DNA of 64,000 nucleotides from Alistipes dispar (GCF_006542685.1 NZ_AP019736.1:592001-656000); one strand, 5' to 3'; shown: positions 16,571 through 25,279, numbered from the stretch's first letter. Numbers and translations: made by a program. The notes: generated by a model from the letters alone, not told the origin.

Positions 16571-17300
16571 TATGACCTCCTTCCTGAATCTGCGATTCGT
16601 TGGTTCCTACGGTCCCGGACTCTTCCTTACCTTCCGGGGCGGCCTGTGCCGAGGCCTCTCCGGCCGCCGCGGCATCCCCGGCAGAAGCGGTCTGCGACGC
16701 CCCCGAAGCCACGTCCGAGGGCGCTTCGCCCGACGCCACGCTCCGGTAAGCCATCCACGCGCGGTTGATCGCATCGACATAGGCGCGCGAGGAGATCGTC
16801 GCCGCCGTCAGCGCATCCACGTCGCCGCCGTCCTTGCGAACGGCCAGTTTGCCGTCCACGAGTTTCTTCTCCTCCAGTTTCTGTCCTTTGACGCTCATCA
16901 GCAGCGGGTTGCCCTCGTCTGCCATCTTCGTGCCGAGGCCCGGCGTCTCGGACTGCTCCAGCACATTGACGTTCACCACTTCGCCTTCGGGCGTGAATCC
17001 CACCATCAGGCGCACCACGCCGCTGAAACCCTGTTTGGTCATCGTCTGCACGGCATAGCCCGCCACGGCGCCGCCCTTCGTGGCGGTATAGACCGTGATC
17101 GGCATTTCGTCGATCGTCAGCTCCTCGCTCGTCGTCCCGTCGAAAGGCGGGAGGACCTCCGTGAGCGCCGCCTTCGTCGCGGCCTGCTTGGCCTGCGCGA
17201 TCGGCTCCGCCGTAATCATGTTCACGACGCCCACCCCGGCCGAAGCCACGAGGGTGATGCCGAAGAGCACGGCGGTCATGTTCAAAAGCGTACTTTTCAT
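16563..17300 (-). CDS. rnfG: Rnf complex subunit RnfG (FMN-binding)
   Basis: A 245-residue subunit with one N-terminal membrane helix and a periplasmic FMN-binding domain. The flavin is expected to be covalently held on the Thr of DALTAATISS, the conserved S/T-A-T motif; QSETPGLGTKM is also typical. The last 50 residues are an Ala/Ser/Gly/Glu-rich tail not needed for the fold. I prefer the ATG at 17300, preceded by a GAGGT-like site, to a GTG at 17309. It lies 13 bases after rnfD and overlaps rnfE by 8. Confidence 0.94.
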   Translation of the reverse strand: MKSTLLNMTAVLFGITLVASAGVGVVNMITAEPIAQAKQAATKAALTEVLPPFDGTTSEELTIDEMPITVYTATKGGAVAGYAVQTMTKQGFSGVVRLMVGFTPEGEVVNVNVLEQSETPGLGTKMADEGNPLLMSVKGQKLEEKKLVDGKLAVRKDGGDVDALTAATISSRAYVDAINRAWMAYRSVASGEAPSDVASGASQTASAGDAAAAGEASAQAAPEGKEESGTVGTNESQIQEGGHNE

Positions 17301-17313
17301 ACCTCGCACCTGC

Positions 17314-18279
17314 TTATTTCACGCCGAAGCGCTTGGGTTTGACATATTTGTTGATAAGAGGAACGCAGGCGTTCATGATCAGGATGGCGAACGACATGCC
17401 CTCGGGATAGGCTCCCCAGAGACGGATCAGCATCGTGATGACGCCGATTCCCGCAGCGAAGATCACCCCTCCGCGGACGGTCATCGGCGAGGTCGAATAG
17501 TCCGTCGCCATGAAGACCGCACCGAGAATCGCACCGCCGGCCAGCACGTGGAACAGCGGCACTTGCCAGAGCGCCGCGCCCGTCATCCCCTTGCCCAGCG
17601 CATAGACGAAGGCGAACACGGCCATCGTCGCCAGCACCGTCACGGGGACATGCCACCGGATCACACGCCGCCACAGCAGGTAGGCGAATCCCGCCAGCAG
17701 CGCCAGCGCGGCCACCTCGCCCAGCGAACCGGGCATGTTGCCCAGCAGCAGCTCCTGCACGCCCACCACATCGGCCGCCGCACCGTGCTTGACGGCCGCC
17801 AGCGGCGTCGCACCCGACAGCGCGTCGAACGCCCCGTTCACGGGCATCGGGAACGAAGTCATCTGCACGGGATAGGCGATCAGGAGAAAGACACGCCCCA
17901 CCAGCGCCGGATTGAAGGGATTCTTGCCCAGCCCGCCGAAGGTCATCTTGCCGATGGCGATGGCCACGAAAGCGCCGATCACCACGATCCACCAGGGAAT
18001 CGAGGCCGGGAGGTTGAAGGCCAGCAGCACGCCGGTCACCGCGGCCGACCCGTTGGAGACCGTCAGCGGGCCGCGGACCAGAAAGCGCTGGATCAGGTAC
18101 TCGAACGCCACGCACGCCGCCACCGAGAGGGCCACGACGCGCAGCACGTCCATGCCGAAGACCACCGTCGAAACGACCAGCGCGGGCATCAGCGCCACGA
18201 TGACGTCGCGCATGATCGAGGCGGTCGATTGCGCGGACTGCACGTGCGGCGCAGGAGCTACGATAAGTTTATTAGCCAT
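17314..18279 (-). CDS. rnfD: Rnf complex subunit RnfD (FMN-binding)
   Basis: A 321-residue membrane subunit homologous to NqrB. It has many hydrophobic helices, the conserved GGLGKNPFNPALVGRVFL segment, and SGATPLAAVK with the Thr that carries covalent FMN in relatives. The C-terminal AVFMATDYSTSPMT and GAYPEGMSFAILIMN are standard. It lies 23 bases after rnfC and is followed by rnfG. It should pass electrons within the membrane arm and contribute to ion translocation. Confidence 0.96.
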   Translation of the reverse strand: MANKLIVAPAPHVQSAQSTASIMRDVIVALMPALVVSTVVFGMDVLRVVALSVAACVAFEYLIQRFLVRGPLTVSNGSAAVTGVLLAFNLPASIPWWIVVIGAFVAIAIGKMTFGGLGKNPFNPALVGRVFLLIAYPVQMTSFPMPVNGAFDALSGATPLAAVKHGAAADVVGVQELLLGNMPGSLGEVAALALLAGFAYLLWRRVIRWHVPVTVLATMAVFAFVYALGKGMTGAALWQVPLFHVLAGGAILGAVFMATDYSTSPMTVRGGVIFAAGIGVITMLIRLWGAYPEGMSFAILIMNACVPLINKYVKPKRFGVK

Positions 18280-18302
18280 AGATTATCCGTATTTTTTCGT
18301 TA

Positions 18303-19646
18303 TCACTTCTTGGCCGCCGCGGCGCGTGCGCGGATCAGCCCCATGACGGTCTGCTTGCCCAGACGCACCCAGTCGAGCAGAGGCAGGTAGGCCGGGCAGG
18401 TCGCCTGGCAACTGCCGCACTCGATGCACGAGGTGATCATCCGCGCCTCCAGCTCGTCCCAGCCCTTCTTCTGCGTCATCTTCGAGAGGAAATAGGGTTC
18501 GAGGCCCATCGGGCAGGCCTCCACGCATTTGGCGCACTTGATGCACTGCGAGGGTGCGCGGCGCACGGCGTCGCGGCCCGAGAGGATCGTGATGCCCGAG
18601 CAGCCCTTCGTCACGGGCGACCCGAGATTGACCATCGCACGGCCCATCATCGGGCCGCCGTTGATCGCCTTCAGCTCGCCGTCGGGAAGTCCTCCGGCCG
18701 CCTCGACGAGCGTCATGACGGGCGTTCCCATGCGCGTCAGCAGGTTCTTCGGCTCCCTGAGCCCCTTGCCCGTGATCGTCACGACACGCTCGATGAGCGG
18801 CATGCGCTTCTGCACGGCCCGGTAAACGGCCACCGTCGTCGAGGCGTTGCACACCACGGCGCCCACGTCGATCGGCAGCGCCGGCGGAGGCGGGACCTGA
18901 CGGCCCGTCACGGCCGCGATAAGCTGCTTCTCACCGCCCTGCGGATACTTCACCTGCAGGGGGACGATCTCGATGCCCCCGTATCCGGCGGACAGGCCGC
19001 GCAGATGCGCGATGGCGTCGGGCTTGTTGTTCTCGATACCGATATAGGCCTTACCGACGCCCACGGCCTTCATGAGGATCGTGACGCCGACGAGCAGCTC
19101 CTCGCCGTATTCGAGCATCGTGCGGTGATCCGACGTCAGATAGGGTTCGCACTCCACGCCGTTAACGATCACGCATTCGGCCTTCTTGCCGGGAGGAACC
19201 GAGAGTTTCACGTGCGTGGGGAACGTCGCGCCGCCCATGCCGACGATGCCGGCCTCCCTGATGCGGGCGACGATCTCCTGCGCCGAAAGCGTGCATTCGC
19301 GCACGAGCGTCTCCGAGCGGTCGATGCCCTCGGCCCACTCGTCGCCCTCGCGCCGGATCGTAATCATCATCTGGCGCAGCCCCTGCCCGTTGGGCTGGAG
19401 GTCCACGGCCGTCACCGTTCCCGACACCGGAGAGTGGATATTCGCCGACATGAAGCTGCCGGCCTCGGCGATGAGCTGTCCCGTGAGCACCCGGTCGCCT
19501 TTGGCGACCCTGGCCACGGCCGGCGCCCCGATATGCTGCGCGAGGGGGATCGTCACCGTCTCGGGCAGCGGAAGACGCTCGATCGGCCTGGCGCAGCTCA
19601 GTTTGTTTTCCGACGGATGCACTCCGCCCATTGGAAATGTCTTCAT
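18303..19646 (-). CDS. rnfC: Rnf complex subunit RnfC (NADH site)
   Basis: A 447-residue peripheral subunit that carries FMN and the NAD(H) site. GMGGATFPTHVKL and VNGVECEPYLTSDHRTM are the signature nucleotide and flavin segments. Two [4Fe-4S] clusters are bound by CIKCAKCVEACPMGL (about residue 370) and CIECGSCQATCPAYLP (about 410). It lies 16 bases after rnfB. The length is near the short end for the family because there is no long C-terminal extension. It faces the cytoplasm and is where NAD+ should be reduced. Confidence 0.96.
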   Translation of the reverse strand: MKTFPMGGVHPSENKLSCARPIERLPLPETVTIPLAQHIGAPAVARVAKGDRVLTGQLIAEAGSFMSANIHSPVSGTVTAVDLQPNGQGLRQMMITIRREGDEWAEGIDRSETLVRECTLSAQEIVARIREAGIVGMGGATFPTHVKLSVPPGKKAECVIVNGVECEPYLTSDHRTMLEYGEELLVGVTILMKAVGVGKAYIGIENNKPDAIAHLRGLSAGYGGIEIVPLQVKYPQGGEKQLIAAVTGRQVPPPPALPIDVGAVVCNASTTVAVYRAVQKRMPLIERVVTITGKGLREPKNLLTRMGTPVMTLVEAAGGLPDGELKAINGGPMMGRAMVNLGSPVTKGCSGITILSGRDAVRRAPSQCIKCAKCVEACPMGLEPYFLSKMTQKKGWDELEARMITSCIECGSCQATCPAYLPLLDWVRLGKQTVMGLIRARAAAAKK

Positions 19647-19662
19647 ATCTCAATTGCTGTTT

Positions 19663-20661
19663 TTACGATTCGTTGGCGGGAGCGTCCGTGGCCGACGCAC
19701 CCTGCTTTTCAGCGGCCGCAGGCGCAGGTTCCGGATCCTTCTTCCCGGCCTTCGGAGCCGCCGCAGGCTTTGCAGGCGCAGGCTCCGCCGCCTGAACAGC
19801 CGCGGCCGGCTTCGGTGCGGCGGGCGTCTTCGGCGCCTTCGGCAGCGGCTCCATGCCCACCAGGCGGATCGCTCCGGTCGGACACTCGTTCACGCACTTG
19901 CGGCACAACTTACACTTCTGCGGGTCGATGTAGGCGAGGTTGTTCTCGACGGTGATGGCCCCGAAGGCGCACACCTTCTCGCACTTGCCGCAGCCGATGC
20001 AGCCCGCCTTGCAGGCTTTCATCACCGCCGCGCCCTTCTCCTTCGACACGCACGACACATAGACCGCGCGGTTCTTGGGCCACTTCTTGCGCAGCTCGAT
20101 AATCATGCGCGGGCAGGCTTTCACGCAGGCGCCGCAGGCCGTGCACTTGTCGGGATCGACCTCCGGAAGCCCCGTCTGCGGGTCGATGCGGATGGCGTCG
20201 AACGCACAGGCCGCCACGCAGTCGCCGAATCCCAGACAGCCGAATGCGCAGGCCGTCTCGCCGACGTAGAGCGACGACGCCACGGCGCACGACCGCACGC
20301 CGTCGTACCCGTTCGTGCGGGGGCGCTTCTCGCATGTGCCGCCGCAGCGGACCGTCGCCACCTCGGGCTGCTTCTCGGCCGCGGCCTTGCCCAGATACGC
20401 CGCCACGGCCTTCATGCAGTCGCTGCCGCCCACCGGGCAGAACAGCGCCGAAATGTCGTCGCGTTTCACGAGCGCATCGGCCATGCCGCGGCATCCGGCG
20501 AATCCGCAGCCGCCGCAGTTCGCCCCGGGGAGCATCTTCTCCACCTCGTCGATGCGCGGGTCCTCCTCGACCCGGAATTTCCGGGCCACGAAGTAGAGCA
20601 CCACGGCCGCGAGCACTCCCAACGCGCACAACGTCAGGATCGTGTAAAGTAATACTTCCAT
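19663..20661 (-). CDS. rnfB: Rnf complex subunit RnfB (ferredoxin entry)
   Basis: A 332-residue iron-sulfur subunit, the expected entry point for ferredoxin electrons. One N-terminal membrane helix is followed by the CGGCGFAGC motif (about 49-57) with further Cys for a [4Fe-4S] cluster, then multiple ferredoxin-type clusters (CTACGACVKACPR, CIGCGKCEKVCAF, CKLCRKCVNECPT). The last 60 residues are an Ala/Pro/Lys-rich disordered tail. Its ATG directly follows the rseC stop codon (TAAATG). PFOR at 34.7 kb is a likely ferredoxin reducer for this complex. Confidence 0.96.
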   Translation of the reverse strand: MEVLLYTILTLCALGVLAAVVLYFVARKFRVEEDPRIDEVEKMLPGANCGGCGFAGCRGMADALVKRDDISALFCPVGGSDCMKAVAAYLGKAAAEKQPEVATVRCGGTCEKRPRTNGYDGVRSCAVASSLYVGETACAFGCLGFGDCVAACAFDAIRIDPQTGLPEVDPDKCTACGACVKACPRMIIELRKKWPKNRAVYVSCVSKEKGAAVMKACKAGCIGCGKCEKVCAFGAITVENNLAYIDPQKCKLCRKCVNECPTGAIRLVGMEPLPKAPKTPAAPKPAAAVQAAEPAPAKPAAAPKAGKKDPEPAPAAAEKQGASATDAPANES

Positions 20662-21081
20662 TTAGATTTTAGTTATTGTAAAATGAATTGTGTGTTCGAT
20701 TCTCCGCCGGCAGAGCCACAGTACGACGTAGTAGAGCACCACGCCTCCGAGCGCCGCGAGCGCACTCGCCCCCTCGCTCCAGCCCAAAGCGGCATTCGCC
20801 GCGAAGAGCACGGCCAGCAGCACGGCCAGCGCACCGACATAGGCCAGGGCGACGGCACGCATCCCCGCGCTGCGGCGCACGCCGACCACGACCTGCTCGC
20901 CGGCGGCGTAATGCGGAGCATCGGCCGTCTTCACGGCGACGATCTTCTCCTGCGTCTCCGCCAGACCGCACGCCTGCCGGGCCCGGCACGCTCCGCAGGC
21001 GCTCCGGGAGGTGATTCTCACGTACACCGCATCGGGCGCCGTGCGTTCCACCACCCCGCTATGTTCGATCGGGCGCGCCAC
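20662..21081 (-). CDS. rseC: RseC/MucC-family protein of the rnf operon
   Basis: A 139-residue protein with a small N-terminal Cys-rich domain (CGACRARQACG, about 30-40) and two membrane helices (about 77-95 and 100-118), the RseC/MucC layout. Relatives are linked to SoxR reduction or sigma-E control in proteobacteria; in Bacteroidetes and other anaerobes they commonly sit with rnf genes, where the role is unproven. It begins with GTG, 4 bases after nadE, with a GGAG site inside the nadE end. It directly abuts rnfB. An accessory or maturation role for Rnf is inference. Confidence 0.85.
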   Translation of the reverse strand: MARPIEHSGVVERTAPDAVYVRITSRSACGACRARQACGLAETQEKIVAVKTADAPHYAAGEQVVVGVRRSAGMRAVALAYVGALAVLLAVLFAANAALGWSEGASALAALGGVVLYYVVLWLCRRRIEHTIHFTITKI

Positions 21082-21085
21082 GGCC

Positions 21086-22666
21086 TCAATCTCCGTATTT
21101 GTTCGTCAGGGGCATCAGCCGTTCGTGGCCGAACGAGCAGGAGGAAAGACGCAGCACGGGCGGGAACTGGTAGCGTTTCTTCTCGTTGCGCATGATCATC
21201 GAATGGATCTTCTCCACCACTTCGGCGTCGAAGCCCGCATTGACGATCTCCTCGCGGTGCTGCCCCTCCTCGATCATGCGGAACAGAATGACGTCCACCA
21301 CCTCGTAGGGAGGCAGGATGTCGCTGTCCTTCTGCCCGGGGTGCAGCTCCGACGAAGGCTCCTTGGTCAGGATGCTTTCGGGAATCGGATTGCCCATCGT
21401 GCGGTTGATATAGCGCGCCACGTCGTACATTTCGCTTTTGTAAAGGTCGCCCGTGGGGCTGAACGCCCCGGCCGTGTCGCCGTAAAGCGTGCAGAGTCCC
21501 AGCGCGTTCTCGCTCTTGTTCGAGGAGTTGAGCAGGATATGCCCCGTCTTGTTCTGCAGGGCCATGAGCAGCACGGTGCGGATACGGGTCTGGATGTTCT
21601 CCTCGGTCGAGTCGAACTCCGTGCCGCCGATCACCGGCTTGAGCGTGTTCACCACGCTGGTGTAGATTTCCGAAATGGGAATGACGTTGTAACCGATGCC
21701 CAGGTTCGCGGCCAGCCGCTTGGCATCCTCCACCGACTCGTCGGACGAAAAGGGCGAAGGCATGAGCAGCGCCCGGACATTCTCCGCCCCCAGCGCATCC
21801 ACGGCGATCGAGGCCACCACGGCCGAGTCGATGCCGCCCGAAAGGCCGATCGAGGCTTTCGCGTAGCCGTTCTTGCGGAAGAAGTCGCGCACGCCGCAGC
21901 GGGCCGCCTCATAGATCAGCCGCGTACGCTCATTATACGACGACGAGACCGCAATCGGTGCGGCCTCGGCCTTCGTGTCGAACAACTGGAAATCCTCTTC
22001 GAAACTCTTCATCATCACGACCACCTCGCCGCGGCTGTTCATCGCCCCCGAAGTGCCGTCGTAAACGATCTCCGTCGAACCGCCCACCTGATTGGCCATC
22101 ACGAGGTTCTTGCCCTCGACGAAGGCCAGGTCGCGCATCATCTCGTAGCGGTAGGTCATCGTTCCCTTGCCGTAACGGCGGGCGTTGATCGAGATGATCG
22201 TCTCCACCGACTTGTCGAAATCGCGCTCGCGGCTCAGATCGTCGCCCACCACCACGGCGCACTTGTGGCCCTTGACGGTGATGTACTCGTAGCCCTTCGA
22301 AGGGACCAGAAAACCCATTTCGCGCCGCGCCGAGATGTATTTCTTGCCGATATAACGCTGTATCCTGCCGTTTTCGAGGAGCGCGGCGGCGCTGATCGTC
22401 CCCTCGCGGGTCAGCACCGGAAGCCCCACCAGGGCCGTGATCCCGTCGCAGCGGGACGCTATCTTCTCCAGCGCCTCTTCGCACAGTTCGAGAAAGGTCG
22501 TCTTGCGCAGCAGGTCGAAGGCCGGCGTGCCGCTCACGGCCTGCTCGGCGAAAATCACCAGATCGGCGCGCCGCGCCTTCGCCTCGTCGATCGCGCCGAC
22601 GATCTTCGCCGTGTTTCCGTCGATATCCCCCACCGTGTAGTTCAGCTGGGCTATGGCTATTTTCAT
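21086..22666 (-). CDS. nadE: NAD+ synthase with nitrilase-like N-domain lacking the catalytic Cys
   Basis: A 526-residue NAD synthetase: an N-terminal nitrilase-like domain (about 1-240) and a C-terminal ATP-pyrophosphatase domain (IGLSGGIDSAV at about 273-283; LNSSNKSE; LYGDTAGAFSPTGDLYK). It amidates deamido-NAD. In glutamine-dependent members the N-domain triad is Glu-Lys-Cys. Here the Glu (E41) and Lys (about K108) are kept, but the segment normally reading ICED-W reads VVVGDDLS, with Gly141 where the Cys should be. The enzyme may therefore depend on free ammonia. It heads the rnf operon, 4 bases before rseC. A TAAATTTG promoter box and a TGTTA-N6-TAACA palindrome lie upstream. Confidence 0.95.
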   Translation of the reverse strand: MKIAIAQLNYTVGDIDGNTAKIVGAIDEAKARRADLVIFAEQAVSGTPAFDLLRKTTFLELCEEALEKIASRCDGITALVGLPVLTREGTISAAALLENGRIQRYIGKKYISARREMGFLVPSKGYEYITVKGHKCAVVVGDDLSRERDFDKSVETIISINARRYGKGTMTYRYEMMRDLAFVEGKNLVMANQVGGSTEIVYDGTSGAMNSRGEVVVMMKSFEEDFQLFDTKAEAAPIAVSSSYNERTRLIYEAARCGVRDFFRKNGYAKASIGLSGGIDSAVVASIAVDALGAENVRALLMPSPFSSDESVEDAKRLAANLGIGYNVIPISEIYTSVVNTLKPVIGGTEFDSTEENIQTRIRTVLLMALQNKTGHILLNSSNKSENALGLCTLYGDTAGAFSPTGDLYKSEMYDVARYINRTMGNPIPESILTKEPSSELHPGQKDSDILPPYEVVDVILFRMIEEGQHREEIVNAGFDAEVVEKIHSMIMRNEKKRYQFPPVLRLSSCSFGHERLMPLTNKYGD

Positions 22667-22699
22667 GGCAGTAATTTAAGTCGGTAAGTTACAACTCCG

Positions 22700-22707
22700 C
22701 AAATTTA
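22700..22707 (-). promoter_or_regulatory. promoter -7 box of nadE-rnf operon
   Basis: TAAATTTG on the minus strand, 34 bases before the nadE ATG, with a predicted start near 22693. No well-spaced TTTG is visible, which would suit an activator- or repressor-controlled promoter. Confidence 0.5.
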
Positions 22708-22740
22708 AAGATTATTTGCAAAAGTCGGAAAAATTTTCAA

Positions 22741-22756
22741 TGTTAATAATATAACA
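22741..22756. promoter_or_regulatory. candidate Rex-type operator upstream of nadE-rnf
   Basis: TGTTAATAATATAACA, a 5-bp-arm palindrome TGTTA-N6-TAACA centred about 55 bases upstream of the predicted nadE transcription start. The same pattern occurs twice upstream of PFOR. It has the form of Rex operators described in clostridia (TTGTTAA-N4-TTAACAA). Assignment to Rex is inference. Confidence 0.5.
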
Positions 22757-22854
22757 GGCCGCCCCGCCGAACGCCCCCGCCGCCGGCATCTCCGAAGCGG
22801 AACGCGGCCCCCCCGGCTCCGCATTCCGGCCGCACTTCGCACCGGCCGGATACG

Positions 22855-22893
22855 GCGGAGGCTCCCCGTCCTTTCCGGACGGAGAGCCTCCGC
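22855..22893. terminator. hairpin after zinc-ribbon gene
   Basis: A long hairpin: outer stem GCGGAGGCTC / GAGCCTCCGC and inner stem CCGTCC / GGACGG. No T run follows on either strand, so it may act in RNA stability rather than termination. Confidence 0.45.
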
Positions 22894-22913
22894 ATGTCGC
22901 ACGACACGTCTCC

Positions 22914-23675
22914 CTACTCCTGCTCCCCGGCGGGATCGGCGACCAGGATACGGCCGCAGTACTCGCAGACGATGATTTTCTTTCCCTGGCGAATGTCCAC
23001 CTGGCGCTGGGGCGGAATGCGGTTGAAGCAGCCTCCGCAGGCGTCGCGCCTGACGGTCACCACGGCCAGTCCGTTGCGGACGTTGCGGCGGATACGCTCG
23101 TAAGCCGCCAGCAGGCGCTCGTCGATCTTCTCCTTGGCGCGGGCCTCCTGCGCTTCGTATTCGGCCACCTGCGGCGCCGTCTCGGCCTCGATGCCGTCCA
23201 GCTCGGCCTTCTTGGCCTGCAAATCGGCGGCACGGCCCTCCACGAGCCCCTCGGCCTCCTCCAGTTGGAGTTTCTTGGCCTTGATGCCCGCGGCGTACTC
23301 CTTCAGGCGCTTCTCGGCCAGCTCGATCTCGAGCTCCTGGTACTCGATCTCCTTCGAAATGGCGTCGAACTCGCGGTTGTTGCGCACGTTGTTCTGCTGT
23401 TCCTTGTAGTTTCCGATCATGATCCGGGCCTGATCCACCTCGCGCTTGCGCTGTTTCGTGAGCGTGTTCAACTCCTCGATCTCGGCGTTGATGTGCTCGA
23501 TGCGGGTCTTCATTCCGGCCACTTCATCCTCGAGGTCCTGCACCTCGAGAGGCAGTTCACCTTTCACCTTGTTGATCTCGTCGATCCGGCTGTCGATCTT
23601 CTGCAGTTCGTAGAGCGCCAGAATCTTCTCCTGCATCGAGTAATCAACTTCGGCAGTCTTCTTTTGTGTTGCCAT
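22914..23675 (-). CDS. Coiled-coil C4 zinc-ribbon protein
   Basis: A 253-residue protein with a long antiparallel coiled coil (about residues 10-190) and a C-terminal zinc ribbon with two C-x-x-C pairs, CGGC and CEYC, about 25 residues apart. This is the bacterial C4-type zinc-ribbon family (zf-RING_7 type), often a neighbour of Nif3 genes as here; the molecular role is not settled. The gene starts 22 bases after nif3. A TACCTTTG box at 23748-23755, inside the nif3 end, could give it its own promoter. Confidence 0.88.
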   Translation of the reverse strand: MATQKKTAEVDYSMQEKILALYELQKIDSRIDEINKVKGELPLEVQDLEDEVAGMKTRIEHINAEIEELNTLTKQRKREVDQARIMIGNYKEQQNNVRNNREFDAISKEIEYQELEIELAEKRLKEYAAGIKAKKLQLEEAEGLVEGRAADLQAKKAELDGIEAETAPQVAEYEAQEARAKEKIDERLLAAYERIRRNVRNGLAVVTVRRDACGGCFNRIPPQRQVDIRQGKKIIVCEYCGRILVADPAGEQE

Positions 23676-23697
23676 ATGTTGTCTTTAGAGTTTAGAC

Positions 23698-24480
23698 TTA
23701 AACCAGATAATTCACCGGATTGCGAGAGCATTCACTCTTGCGAACCGCAAAGGTACGTAAATTTTTCGACAAAATGTCAAATAAAAGCTGAATTGCGCAA
23801 TATTCGCTTTCAAAATGGCCTATATCCGCCACGGTGAGGGCCTTATCGGGCATCATGAAGTCGTTGTACTTCATGTCGGCCGTGAGGTAGAAATCGGCCC
23901 CGGCGCGGCGTGCGTCGCCGATGAGCGAGGCCCCGGCCCCGGTGCAGACGGCCACGCGGCGCACCGCGGAAGAGGCGATGTCGCTGTAACGTACGACGCT
24001 CGCCCCGAGCCGCCGCTGAATAAAGCGCATGAACTCCACGGTATCGACCGCTTCCGCGAGCTCGCCCACGACGCCGAATCCGACACCCTCCTCGGCCGCG
24101 GGCTGCAACACGCGGAGGTTCCCCACGCCCAGCATCCCGGCCAGATGCCAGCTCATGCCTCCCGGAGCGCTGTCGAGGTTGGTGTGGCAGGCGTACAGCG
24201 CGATGCCGCGGCGGATGGCCCGCTCGACGCAGCGCTGCACCGTGTCCGCCGAATTGAAGCGCTTGAGCGCATGGAAGACGATCGGATGGTGCGTCACGAC
24301 CAGGTCGCATCCCAGCCGCTCGGCCTCGTCCAGCACCTCCTCGGTCACGTCCACGGCCAGCAGCGCGGCGTGCGCCTCGTCCTCCCCGCGACCCACGATA
24401 AGCCCCGCATTGTCATAGGATTCCTGCCACCGAAGCGGCGCAAAGGTTTCGATAACCGTCGTAATATCCCTGATCTTCAT
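23698..24480 (-). CDS. Nif3-like dinuclear metal-centre protein
   Basis: A 260-residue member of the Nif3/YbgI family, hexameric rings with a dinuclear metal site. The metal ligands are visible in VVTHHPIVFH (about 62-71), in CHTNLDSAPGG (about 98-108) and in the C-terminal ADIGHFESE. It is the short form, without the central insert seen in some relatives. The GTP cyclohydrolase label often given to the family is not well supported. It sits between merR (85 bases upstream) and the zinc-ribbon gene, an arrangement seen in many bacteria. Confidence 0.9.
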   Translation of the reverse strand: MKIRDITTVIETFAPLRWQESYDNAGLIVGRGEDEAHAALLAVDVTEEVLDEAERLGCDLVVTHHPIVFHALKRFNSADTVQRCVERAIRRGIALYACHTNLDSAPGGMSWHLAGMLGVGNLRVLQPAAEEGVGFGVVGELAEAVDTVEFMRFIQRRLGASVVRYSDIASSAVRRVAVCTGAGASLIGDARRAGADFYLTADMKYNDFMMPDKALTVADIGHFESEYCAIQLLFDILSKNLRTFAVRKSECSRNPVNYLV

Positions 24481-24565
24481 AATCCTGAAAAATATGTCAT
24501 CCGTTTTCTCCGCTCCGCGGCTCCGAACACCGGAACCTTCCGGAAACGGTCCGCGCCCCGGAATC

Positions 24566-25279
24566 TCAGAACAACGACTGCTCGTAGAAGGCGAACAGCT
24601 CCTTGTGCTCCGGCTCCTCCTTCTTGCGGCGGGGCTTGCGCACCGGACGCCGCACGGCGCCGGGCGCTCCGTCCGCCGGGGATTCCGCTCCGGACGGAAC
24701 GCCGGCCGCTTCGTCGATCTTCACGACGGCCCGGTTCCGGCGGCGCGCCGGAGTCTCCGTATCGGGTATTCCTGCCTGCGGAGCCTCCGCGGCAGGCGTC
24801 GCCGCATCATCCGCAGATACGGCGGGCGGGGTATCGGGCGCGAGGCTCCCGGCCGCCGCGGGTCGTTCCGCGGAAACCGGTGCGGATGCGGGCGTTTCCG
24901 CCGGGGATTCGGCGCCGTAGTCGTCGCCCACCGCCACGATCTCGCCGTCGGCGGCCTTCAGGTCCTCGCGGACCTCGACGAGCAGGGCCCGAATCCGCTG
25001 CAACCGCTCCAGCAATTCGCCCGAGCGGTCCGCCGCATCGCCCGCAGGCTGGCGGCGCATCGCCCGCTTGGCCCCTTCGAGCGTCATGCCGCACTCCTTG
25101 ACCAGGTGGTAGATCCGCTTCAGGTTCTCGACGTCCTGCGGCGTGAAGAGCCGGTTGCCCTTCTTGTTCCGCTTCGGCCGCAACACGCTGAACTGCGACT
25201 CCCAATGACGGATGAGCGACTGATTGACGTCGAACATTTCGGCGACCTCGCCCATCGAGTAATAGAGTTTTTCAGCCAT
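24566..25279 (-). CDS. MerR-family transcriptional regulator
   Basis: A 237-residue protein with an N-terminal MerR winged helix (about 1-75; LYYSMGEVAEMFDVNQSLIR, then HWESQFSVLRPKR and RLFTPQDVENL). A short coiled coil follows (about 85-110), then a long Ala/Pro/Glu-rich disordered tail ending in basic RRKKEEPEHKELFAFYE. The inducer-binding domain of classic MerR proteins is missing, so the ligand is unknown; Bacteroidetes commonly have one such conserved MerR. The ATG at 25279 begins at the conserved MAEKLYYSMGEV. It follows the RsmF-like gene by 5 bases. Confidence 0.87.
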   Translation of the reverse strand: MAEKLYYSMGEVAEMFDVNQSLIRHWESQFSVLRPKRNKKGNRLFTPQDVENLKRIYHLVKECGMTLEGAKRAMRRQPAGDAADRSGELLERLQRIRALLVEVREDLKAADGEIVAVGDDYGAESPAETPASAPVSAERPAAAGSLAPDTPPAVSADDAATPAAEAPQAGIPDTETPARRRNRAVVKIDEAAGVPSGAESPADGAPGAVRRPVRKPRRKKEEPEHKELFAFYEQSLF

